Positions 32,078-38,458 of a stretch of DNA of 38,458 nucleotides are shown here, piece after piece (the first letter of the stretch is position 1; every line of letters begins with the position of its first letter). The translations under genes were made by a program, and so were the position numbers. The stretch is from Defluviitaleaceae bacterium (GTDB lineage Bacteria; Bacillota; Clostridia; Lachnospirales; WRAX01): NCBI GenBank assembly GCA_009780415.1, contig WRAC01000025.1:1-38458 (forward strand). The letters are read 5' to 3'. The notes below the pieces were generated by a model, which saw nothing but the letters and a program-made list of their open reading frames with translations, made no database searches and was not told the origin of the DNA.

Positions 32078-33073
32078 ATGGTTACTTTAAAGGACATAGC
32101 GCGGGAGGCCGGCGTCAGCGTGATGACCGTGTCCCGCGTGGTAAACGACATACCCGCGAAGGTCTCCTGCGCCAAGCGTATGGAGATAAAGGGCATTATC
32201 GAAAGGATGGGTTATGTGCCGAATTCCTCGGCGCGGAGCCTGTCTTCGCGGTGTTCGCGGCTTATCGCCATCATCCTGCCCTACGCGGAAAACGTGCTGG
32301 ATTCCCCGTACAACGCGCAGATGGTGGGTTACATATGCGGTTTTGTGCAGGATATGGGCTATACTACGCTTTTGTACAATGTCCGCGATTACCGCGAGGT
32401 TACGGTTAAACTGCGGACATGGAACGTTGACGGGGCGATATTTCTGGGTCTGTTCGATTCCCAGATGAAAAGCATAAAAGAGGACAACCGCATACCGCTG
32501 GTATTTACGGATTCATACAGCCCTCTGCGCCAGGTGACGAACGTCGGCATCGACGATTTTAAGGGAGGAGAGCTGGCGGCGCGGCATTTGCTTGACAAGG
32601 GCCACAGGAATATGTCCTTTGTCGGGGAGTTTTCATGGGAAAGCCCGGTTGTGCGCGCGCGGTTTGAGGGTTTTAAGCAGACCCTGCTTGCCGCCGGGAC
32701 GGACTTGCCGGAGCGGAATGTCTTTACCGGCATCCCCGCGCGTGATACGTTAAAAGCCATATGCGCGGGCGGCAAGCCCGTAACCGCCTTTTTCGCGGTG
32801 GCGGACATCACGGCCATATACCTTATACAGAACCTAATGGCCTGCGGTTTCAGCATCCCCCGCGACTGCTCCGTCATCGGCTTTGACAATCTTGCCGTCA
32901 GCGGCCTGATCGAACCCCCCCTGACCACCATTGAGCAGGACATAGAAAAAAAGGCCCGCACGGCCACGGAAATCCTGTTCCGCCATATCGCGGACCCCGC
33001 GCGCCCGGCGGAGAACGTGGTGCTGGACGTATGCCTGGTGGAGCGGGAATCGGTTGCGGACAGAAATATATGA
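32078..33073 (+). CDS. LacI-family transcription regulator
   Basis: A 331-residue regulator. The N-terminal helix-turn-helix VTLKDIAREAGVSVMTVSRVVND (in two parts) and hinge helix NSSARSLSSRCSRLIAII are followed by a periplasmic-binding-like sugar domain with GAIFLGLFDSQ, VGIDDFKGGELAARHLLDKGHRNM and DCSVIGFDNLAVSGLIEPPLTTIEQ. It would sense a sugar or sugar phosphate and control the divergent operon. The frame extends to 32057; GATGAGG just before the ATG at 32078 and the family start fix that start. It converges on the next gene with an 11-base gap. Confidence 0.92.
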   Translation: MVTLKDIAREAGVSVMTVSRVVNDIPAKVSCAKRMEIKGIIERMGYVPNSSARSLSSRCSRLIAIILPYAENVLDSPYNAQMVGYICGFVQDMGYTTLLYNVRDYREVTVKLRTWNVDGAIFLGLFDSQMKSIKEDNRIPLVFTDSYSPLRQVTNVGIDDFKGGELAARHLLDKGHRNMSFVGEFSWESPVVRARFEGFKQTLLAAGTDLPERNVFTGIPARDTLKAICAGGKPVTAFFAVADITAIYLIQNLMACGFSIPRDCSVIGFDNLAVSGLIEPPLTTIEQDIEKKARTATEILFRHIADPARPAENVVLDVCLVERESVADRNI

Positions 33074-33084
33074 AAGGGAGCATA

Positions 33085-33519
33085 TCAGTATTTATTTTGA
33101 GCAGCCAGCATCGCTAATAAATATTCAATCTTCTCGGGAGCCATCCTGGCGATTAATACAGCCTTGCTTGTTGGGGCGCCGTTACGTATGGACATAGTAT
33201 GCGAGAAATATATGTTCGCCTTTAATATAAACCTGACGACGGACTTCACCGTCACCGGGTTGCCTTTATGTATGGATATATAATTTGTGCGTTTGCCGCC
33301 CGCATAACGCAGGGCTATTACGTGGGCCTTGGCATGACCCGCCGCCGCCTTAGGCTTTGACAGGATTATGCCGGTTCCGCCATTTTTTATTCCGCGCAGT
33401 TCCTCCTTACTGAACGGCTCGAATTCGTAGGGAACGGACTCGTAAGGGATGAAATGGGGGCGGGTCGCCTTCTTTACATATCTCAATTTTGCGCGATTTC
33501 CCGGTTTCTTTGCAGCCAT
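33085..33519 (-). CDS. Unrecognised small basic protein
   Basis: A 144-residue protein of no family I recognise. The first 30 residues are basic with KKPGNRAKLRYVKKATRP, followed by YESVPYEFEPFSKEELRGIKNGGTGIILSKPK, and a helical C-terminus EKIEYLLAMLAAQNKY. No signal peptide or membrane segment is visible. GGATGGGG lies about 9 bases before the ATG. It shares the short pattern K-x-G-G-x-G-I with the gene upstream (33610-34278), and follows it in the same direction across a strong hairpin; the two may be functionally linked. Confidence 0.6.
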   Translation of the reverse strand: MAAKKPGNRAKLRYVKKATRPHFIPYESVPYEFEPFSKEELRGIKNGGTGIILSKPKAAAGHAKAHVIALRYAGGKRTNYISIHKGNPVTVKSVVRFILKANIYFSHTMSIRNGAPTSKAVLIARMAPEKIEYLLAMLAAQNKY

Positions 33520-33563
33520 ATGAGCTTACCCCATCCTCATATATTTTATAATTTTTGACAGAA

Positions 33564-33595
33564 TGGGGCCCCAAAACGGATGTTTCGGGGCCCCA
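33564..33595. terminator. Strong hairpin between the two unknown genes
   Basis: TGGGGCCCC (33564-33572) pairs with GGGGCCCCA (33587-33595), and AAAC with GTTT inside around GGAT. It ends the 33610-34278 transcript or its mRNA, though no long T run follows. Confidence 0.55.
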
Positions 33596-33609
33596 AAGTC
33601 TTTATTTGC

Positions 33610-34278
33610 CTATTTCCTCTTACCCTTAGACAAAAGCCTTATAACATAAGCCTTTAAATCCTTAAACGCGCTGCGCGGGTTGATTTCGTTCAGGGTGTCG
33701 ATAAGAAGCGCGGCTTCGCTGTCGTTCAGATGCTCCTTTTTGCCCGCGAAGAACGCGGCGCGGTTTTTTATGACGAAGATTACGATGTCGTCCGCTTGGG
33801 CGCCGGCGCCGGCCATATCGGCCACGACCTTGCTTTTCTGCGCGAAGTTCATGAACTCTTTGTTCATGAGCGTGAAGTTCATCTTGCCGTTTTCGTCGCT
33901 GTAGCGGTCAACCAGCGCCAGGTATTCGTCGCTTCCGCACATGCGCGGCTCGGGCGCGGCGCATTCGGGGGTTTCGCATTCGATGTCCTCTTGGTCCGTT
34001 TGAGCGGCAATGTTTATCCTGAGCTTTGACATAGCCGCGTAGGGCAGGCCGGAAGCAAGGTCAAGGGCTTCGTCGAAGGCTTCCGGCGGGAAGAGGCTTT
34101 CGTCAAAGGTACCGTAGGGCACGGGCTCGCCGGAACGCTTGTCCAGCGTCGCGACGGCCTTTGCGTCTTTGTCCAGCCGCATGATGGTAATGCCCGCGCC
34201 GCCTGTTTTCAGCTTCTGCTTATAGGCAATGGCGGGTATGGCGGTCAGTTCAACCGCTTTTGTTCTGACAATGTTCAT
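33610..34278 (-). CDS. Unrecognised protein, partner of the next gene
   Basis: A 222-residue soluble protein of unknown family. The N-terminus MNIVRTKAVELTAIPAIAYK leads to KTGGAGITIMRLDKDAKAVATLDK, then an acidic middle with several Cys (ECETPECAAPEPRMCGSDEY, about residues 100-119), a DENGKMNFTLMNKEFMNFAQKSK part in two pieces, and a helical, basic end LKAYVIRLLSKGKRK. The cluster C-x4-C-x7-C could bind metal, but this is only a suggestion. AGAAAGGAA before the ATG supports the start. It lies 15 bases after the M16 protease, so the two are one transcript. Confidence 0.65.
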   Translation of the reverse strand: MNIVRTKAVELTAIPAIAYKQKLKTGGAGITIMRLDKDAKAVATLDKRSGEPVPYGTFDESLFPPEAFDEALDLASGLPYAAMSKLRINIAAQTDQEDIECETPECAAPEPRMCGSDEYLALVDRYSDENGKMNFTLMNKEFMNFAQKSKVVADMAGAGAQADDIVIFVIKNRAAFFAGKKEHLNDSEAALLIDTLNEINPRSAFKDLKAYVIRLLSKGKRK

Positions 34279-34293
34279 TGTTTATTCCTTTCT

Positions 34294-37200
34294 TTAGTAA
34301 AGAGAACCTATTACGGTCATGGCGTACTCAAACGTCACGCCTTCCTGCGGGCCAAAGCTCCCGTCCCCGTCCAGCGGGAAAATCCCGGAAAATACGGTGG
34401 CCATAACGGCGCGGTAGGCGTACTCGCTGATATCGCCCGCGTCGGCTATCTCCGCGTCTTCCCCATCGTAGGGAATCCAGCCTAAAGCCGCCGCGAGGAT
34501 ATAGGCAAACTCCTCACGGGTCATCGGGTCGTCGGGGCTTGCTATATCAAGGACTATTCCCTCTCCGACAAGGTACCCGTACAGGCCGTCTGCTTCACCG
34601 AAGAGCGCCTGCAAAGCATCAAGGCGGCTAAGCACCTGCGGCTCGTCACCCTCACCGGGAACGCCGAAGGCGTACACTATCTCGTCGAAAAGCTCCGCGT
34701 GCGCGAGTATGGCGCTTTGCCCGCCCGCTGTGGAGCGTAGGCCGGTTTCGGCGGCTTTGGCGATATATTCGGCAAAAGCGGTAATATCGGCGGCGGTGAG
34801 TGTTTTCATTTCATGCAGCATGTTAAGCTTGTAATCCTCGGGAAAGCCCTGATATACGTTATAAATACTGACAAGCGCGTCGGAGATTTCACCCAGGGGC
34901 ATTGTTTCGTTCGAGAACGTGCTGATGATATAGCGGTCAATATCGCTCTGCTCAAGCTCCAGTGAAGCGATGAAATCGGCCATGGCTTCATAGACAGCGA
35001 ATGTCTCCGTCACGGTGGCGTCACGGAAGCTGATAGTGCCTATACCGTGGCGCGACGGGACGAAGAACACGCCGTAAGCGCCCAGGTTATAGCGGACTTC
35101 GGGTATCAGGTAGGCGTCGTCGATAATGGCGCCCATGGGCAGAAGCTTGCCGCTGAACTCAAGGCCGATTTCCTCCGATGCCGCAAAAAACATGTTGGAT
35201 TGGACGGTCGCGTCGATGATAAGGCCTTCGCTGTCCGCGGGTCTGGGTATATTGGACAAATCGGCGGCGGGGACGGCGCCTTCCCGTAAATGGGCGGTCA
35301 GGAAGCCTAAGTTTTCCTCAAAGGCGGCGACGCCTTCGGCGTTTCCTACAAATACGGCGACCGTGCCGTCAAGGTAAACAAGCTTATCGCGTACGGCTTC
35401 AAGGTTTGCGGTGAATGCCGCGGGGTCGTTCTCAATCAGCTCGATGGCTTCGTTGACGAAATTGAAGTATTCCACGCCGCGCATGTAGTCGATGTAGGCG
35501 TAGCTTTCATAACGGTTGGCGAGGGCGCGTGTGTACATGACGTTAATGATGCTGTTGTTAATCTGGTTGCGCAGGCTTGAGCGCAAACGCCCAAGGAGCC
35601 CGGCGATGGTGTCGGTATCGGTGAGGTCGGTTTTCGTAACCATCTCGGCCACCAAAGCGGCGGCTGTGGCTTGGTCGTCATTCAGGCCCATCCATTGGAC
35701 GGAGAAGACGGGCAGGTAACTAAAATCATAAAACTCCTGCATAAAGGCCGCAGCGCCGAAATTGTTGAGGTAGCGCGCGTTTTTGGTCTGGAGTGTGTTG
35801 AGGTCGTAGTTTTCCGTGCGCACCCTGCCCATCAGATGGGCGTACAGGTTAAGGTAATGAAGCTCCTCCACGGTTACGGCCGCGGCGTTATATTCAACTG
35901 CGGTCACGTTTATGCCGCCGGCGGACATTTCGGCCGTAAACGCGCGCACGCCGCCGATTTCCTTCTCCGTGACCTCATAGTTCCTGACCTCGACGGGAAG
36001 GTTATCCACGGTTACGGCGTTAAGGCTTTCGATCATCCAAACCGGAGCCTCCTCGGCCATCACCGCGGCGAAAATGGCGTTTTGCTCCAGGATTTCGTTT
36101 ATTTCCCCGTCCGTCATCCGCTCCTTCAGCGCGTCAAGCTCCGCGCGGAGCCGGGCGTCGAGCTCCTCCTGCATACCGGGCGCGGGGACGGTTACAACAA
36201 GGACGGTGTGCGGGTTATTTACAATATATTCCTCAATAAGGTTTTCGAAATATCTGTTCCGGTACTCGTTTTTCATCGTTTCAAGAGCGGCGATGGAATC
36301 GTTGAAGTAATTGATACGCTCCGGGCTGGTTGAGGACAGCCATGCCATATACATCGAAAGGTTTATGCCAAGGTTGGGCATTTCGCTCATATAAAGCATC
36401 CAGAATTCGTTGGACGCGATGGAGGCTTCTAAAAGCTCTAAGTCCAGCCCTTCGGCGAGTATCTCGAAGATAGCCGCGTCAACGGTGCTTTTGAAAAGGT
36501 CAGCGTCGCTCTCGTTAAGCCCCCTGCCTACGACGCTGAGGTTTTCGCCCGCCGTCGTGTATTCAAAGCTTACGCTGACATTGGCGGTGGGCAAAGCTTC
36601 GCGGAGCTTGGTTTTCACGGGTGAGGCCTCCTCGTTCAGCACCGAGGCAAGCAGCCCGAAAGCGCCGAAGGGTTCCGTTGAAAGCTGGCCCAGGTTGACG
36701 GCGTAATATATGATGGCGTTGTTTTCAACTTGGGCGGTGGATTCCATGGGGAACCGGAAAACGGCGGCAACAGGCTCCGTAAAAGCCGGGACGATGCCCT
36801 TGTCCACATAGATTTCCTGTTTTTCGAATAAATCCGCGTATTCGCCGATAACGGCAAGGAACGGCTCTATATCAAGATCCCCGTACAGGAACACGGTCAT
36901 GTTCGAGGGATGGTAATAAGTTTGATGGTAAGCGACGACATCCTCATATGTCAGGCTGAGGATATCCTCCGGCACCCCGCCGGCGTTGTTGGCCGCCACG
37001 CTGCCGGGATACAGCGTGTTCAGCATGTTCTGGGACGCCTGCCAGTTAATGTCGATGGCGCCCTTCATTTCGTTGTATACGATGCCGCCTATGTTAAGGG
37101 GCGCGTCCGCGTCGTCAAGCTTGTAATGCCAGGCTTCGCGGCGGAATGCCAGGTCGTCGGCGTACAGCAGGGGATGGAAAACGGCGTCCATAAAGAAGTC

Positions 37201-37647
37201 CGACATAAGCAGAAGCTGGTCCTCCGACATGGAGGCGTAGTGGTATAATGTGGCGGAATTGAAGACGTTCGCGTTCATCCATGTGTTATATGTCTGGTAA
37301 ATAAGCGCGAAGAATATTTGCGGGGAGGGGTACTTGTCCGACCCGCCGAGGGACATATGCTCAAGGATATGCGGAAGCCCCGTGTTGTCAATCGTCGGGG
37401 TCTCAAAGCCTATTAGCAGCGACCTGTTTTTGTCGTCCGAGCCGAGGTGGATTACCCTGGCGCCTGTTTTGCCGTGGGTGTATACGGTGGTTTCGACGCC
37501 GATTAAGTCAATGGAGCCGGTTTCTGATACGGTAAACCCATGGCCTCCGGCTGGGGCGGCAGCAGCGGCGCCGACGCCGCCAAGATACGAAATACAGCCG
37601 GTCATCATCATGGATATAACCAGCAGAATCGCGATAAATCTTTTCAA
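34294..37647 (-). CDS. Surface-anchored M16C metallopeptidase with SLH domain
   Basis: A protein of about 1117 residues. The N-terminus (KRFIAILLVISMMMTGC) is a lipoprotein signal with lipobox MTGC. The M16C/PreP-like peptidase has the inverted zinc motif HILEH (GLPHILEHMSLGG) and the downstream Glu in NEMKGAID; four M16 subdomains follow, suited to degrading short peptides in a closing chamber. The last ~85 residues (MTREEFAYILAAALGWIP, AYRAVMATVFSGIFPLDGDGSFGP) form an S-layer homology region that would hold it to the cell wall. ATG at 37665 is just before AAGGAG, which favours TTG at 37647 as start. Confidence 0.88.
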   Translation of the reverse strand: MKRFIAILLVISMMMTGCISYLGGVGAAAAAPAGGHGFTVSETGSIDLIGVETTVYTHGKTGARVIHLGSDDKNRSLLIGFETPTIDNTGLPHILEHMSLGGSDKYPSPQIFFALIYQTYNTWMNANVFNSATLYHYASMSEDQLLLMSDFFMDAVFHPLLYADDLAFRREAWHYKLDDADAPLNIGGIVYNEMKGAIDINWQASQNMLNTLYPGSVAANNAGGVPEDILSLTYEDVVAYHQTYYHPSNMTVFLYGDLDIEPFLAVIGEYADLFEKQEIYVDKGIVPAFTEPVAAVFRFPMESTAQVENNAIIYYAVNLGQLSTEPFGAFGLLASVLNEEASPVKTKLREALPTANVSVSFEYTTAGENLSVVGRGLNESDADLFKSTVDAAIFEILAEGLDLELLEASIASNEFWMLYMSEMPNLGINLSMYMAWLSSTSPERINYFNDSIAALETMKNEYRNRYFENLIEEYIVNNPHTVLVVTVPAPGMQEELDARLRAELDALKERMTDGEINEILEQNAIFAAVMAEEAPVWMIESLNAVTVDNLPVEVRNYEVTEKEIGGVRAFTAEMSAGGINVTAVEYNAAAVTVEELHYLNLYAHLMGRVRTENYDLNTLQTKNARYLNNFGAAAFMQEFYDFSYLPVFSVQWMGLNDDQATAAALVAEMVTKTDLTDTDTIAGLLGRLRSSLRNQINNSIINVMYTRALANRYESYAYIDYMRGVEYFNFVNEAIELIENDPAAFTANLEAVRDKLVYLDGTVAVFVGNAEGVAAFEENLGFLTAHLREGAVPAADLSNIPRPADSEGLIIDATVQSNMFFAASEEIGLEFSGKLLPMGAIIDDAYLIPEVRYNLGAYGVFFVPSRHGIGTISFRDATVTETFAVYEAMADFIASLELEQSDIDRYIISTFSNETMPLGEISDALVSIYNVYQGFPEDYKLNMLHEMKTLTAADITAFAEYIAKAAETGLRSTAGGQSAILAHAELFDEIVYAFGVPGEGDEPQVLSRLDALQALFGEADGLYGYLVGEGIVLDIASPDDPMTREEFAYILAAALGWIPYDGEDAEIADAGDISEYAYRAVMATVFSGIFPLDGDGSFGPQEGVTFEYAMTVIGSLY

Positions 37648-37683
37648 ATTGAATCTCTCCTTCATTTTTTAAAGATAAGCACC

Positions 37684-37712
37684 AGTATATCAACAAAAGG
37701 GGGCGCTGTCAA
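37684..37712 (-). promoter_or_regulatory. Promoter of the M16 protease operon
   Basis: On the minus strand TTGACA (37712-37707) and TATACT (37689-37684) with a 17-bp spacer. The TTG start lies about 37 bases downstream. Confidence 0.85.
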
Positions 37713-37770
37713 TAAATACGGTACAAGCAAAAAATTGTCTTTACGACAAATTTATTATTACCAGGTTAAA

Positions 37771-37980
37771 CTAGATGTTGTAATACTCAAGCGCAAAGTC
37801 AAACGTAAAAGCCCCGAAATCCGTGCAAAGATAATTGTCCAGCCATGTGTTGACTTCGCTAAAAAACTCAACGGTTTTTTCGGGGTAGCTTGTTCCGCTC
37901 ATTTTCATGCGGCTATTCGCTTCATCAATCAAAATATACGGTGTGGATGAGGTTTCTTGCTTTTCCAGATAGAACGCCAT
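37771..37980 (-). CDS. SiaC-like (DUF1987) protein, C-terminally short
   Basis: A 69-residue protein that matches the first half of DUF1987/SiaC: SSTPYILIDEANSRMKMSG, then TSYPEKTVEFFSEVNTWLDNYL and FTFDFALEYYN. Full SiaC proteins are about 125 residues and continue after L-x-Y-x-N with Thr-Ser-Ser, the site that is phosphorylated to switch a partner kinase/phosphatase network for c-di-GMP or stress signalling. Here Ile and a TAG follow the Asn, so the switch site and last helices are missing. ATG at 37980 has AAGGGG 9 bases upstream. It may be a pseudogene or a cut-down regulator. Confidence 0.7.
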   Translation of the reverse strand: MAFYLEKQETSSTPYILIDEANSRMKMSGTSYPEKTVEFFSEVNTWLDNYLCTDFGAFTFDFALEYYNI

Positions 37981-38024
37981 ATAACCCACCCCTTAAATTT
38001 CTACGGACATTGTAAAATATTTTC

Positions 38025-38458
38025 TCATCGCGGCCTGCCGCGGACATCCCCCACATGCCGCACCGGCGACCAATCCGTGATTGGGTTATCCGCCATCCTA
38101 AGCTCGAATAAATTCGTTAACCCGGACAGCGGCGTTAAGTCTTCGATTTGGTTTCTTTCCAGCCAAATCACGGACAGATTGGTAAGCCCGGACAGCGGCG
38201 CCAGGTCGCTTATTTGGTTGCCCCTTAGCTGCAGCCTGTTCAAATCCGTAAGTGCGGTCAGCGGCGTCAAGTCGCTGATTGGGTTGTCGCTTAACACCAG
38301 CCTTATCAAATCAGTAAGCCCGGACAGCGGAGCCAGGTCGTTGATTTGATTGTTCGCCGCGTTCAGCCACTTTAAGCTCGTAAGCCCGGACAACGGCGAC
38401 AAGTCGTCAATTTGGTTGGTAAACAAGAAAAGCTCGGTTAAATTCGTAAGCCCGGACA
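38025..38458 (-). CDS. Leucine-rich-repeat protein, 3' end only
   Basis: The 5' end lies outside the window; 144 residues are visible. About six repeats of 22 residues follow the pattern L-x-x-L-x-x-L-x-L-x-x-N-x-I-x-D-L-x-P-L-S-G-L-T, as in internalin-type LRR proteins, and the protein ends with DWSPVRHVGDVRGRPR. Such domains form a curved binding surface, in bacteria often at the cell surface or in large multi-domain proteins. The DNA shows a matching 66-bp repeat. The gap to the SiaC-like gene is about 44 bases on the same strand, so they may be co-transcribed. No anchor is visible in this part. Confidence 0.88.
   Translation of the reverse strand, partial: SGLTNLTELFLFTNQIDDLSPLSGLTSLKWLNAANNQINDLAPLSGLTDLIRLVLSDNPISDLTPLTALTDLNRLQLRGNQISDLAPLSGLTNLSVIWLERNQIEDLTPLSGLTNLFELRMADNPITDWSPVRHVGDVRGRPR

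Noticed and set aside
37690-37771. Frameshift that would restore the rest of the SiaC-like gene
   Set aside because: No frame after the TAG shows the expected helices or the Thr-Ser-Ser block.

Overview
The window looks like a chromosomal segment from a Gram-positive, clostridia-type Firmicute. Supporting signs are the hrcA-grpE-dnaK-dnaJ gene order behind a perfect CIRCE operator, an ECF thiamine transporter gene under a TPP riboswitch, Lipo/S-layer-type surface proteins, strong AGGAGG Shine-Dalgarno sites (some in front of TTG starts), and consensus TTGACA/TATAAT promoters with 17-bp spacers. No phage, plasmid or complete insertion sequence is present. The species cannot be named from the sequence.

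Layout. 1-1735 (+): the tail of an AT-rich GNAT gene, a DUF402 protein, RadC and a small PspC protein. 1752-5280 (-): an MFS permease, an unknown membrane protein, a HAD phosphatase and a GNAT acetyltransferase; a 163-bp MITE sits exactly at the HAD stop codon. 5308-6048 (+): promoter, TPP riboswitch and thiT. 6049-12146 (-): parB, parA, msrA, a DUF624 protein, an ABC-2 exporter pair and a membrane protein. 12180-17078 (-): the heat-shock operon. 17095-18207 (-): hemW. 18320-20364 (+): rpiB, a fused nadD-yqeK, and rsfS. 20365-20766: a 402-bp gene-free stretch full of palindromes, a pentamer repeat and a structured leader. 20767-23433 (+): a P-type calcium pump. 23472-31923 (-): a sugar phosphorolysis operon. 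32078-33073 (+): its likely LacI-type regulator. 33085-37712 (-): a surface M16 protease followed by two unrecognised genes. 37771-38458 (-): a shortened SiaC-like protein and a leucine-rich-repeat protein cut by the window end.

How the genes work together. The clearest pathway is at 23472-31923. A lipoprotein and two permeases would import an alpha-glucoside; no ATPase is encoded here, so a shared MsmX-type ATPase elsewhere is likely. Two cytosolic GH65 proteins would split the sugar with phosphate to beta-glucose-1-phosphate, and beta-phosphoglucomutase would turn that into glucose-6-phosphate. The divergent LacI-type gene and the operon share an 11/14-matching TACGTTA-centred site just downstream of both promoters, a candidate operator. 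The heat-shock genes form one HrcA-controlled unit. The nadD-yqeK, rsfS and rpiB genes are housekeeping.

The least explained material is non-coding: multi-arm foldable elements at 13349-13419 and 31801-31867 that share a loop sequence, a TTTTGTG-rich dispersed repeat present three times (once inside the parB reading frame), a series of hairpins ahead of the calcium pump, and the MITE. The gene pair at 33085-34278 and the C-terminally cut SiaC-like protein are the main protein-level puzzles.
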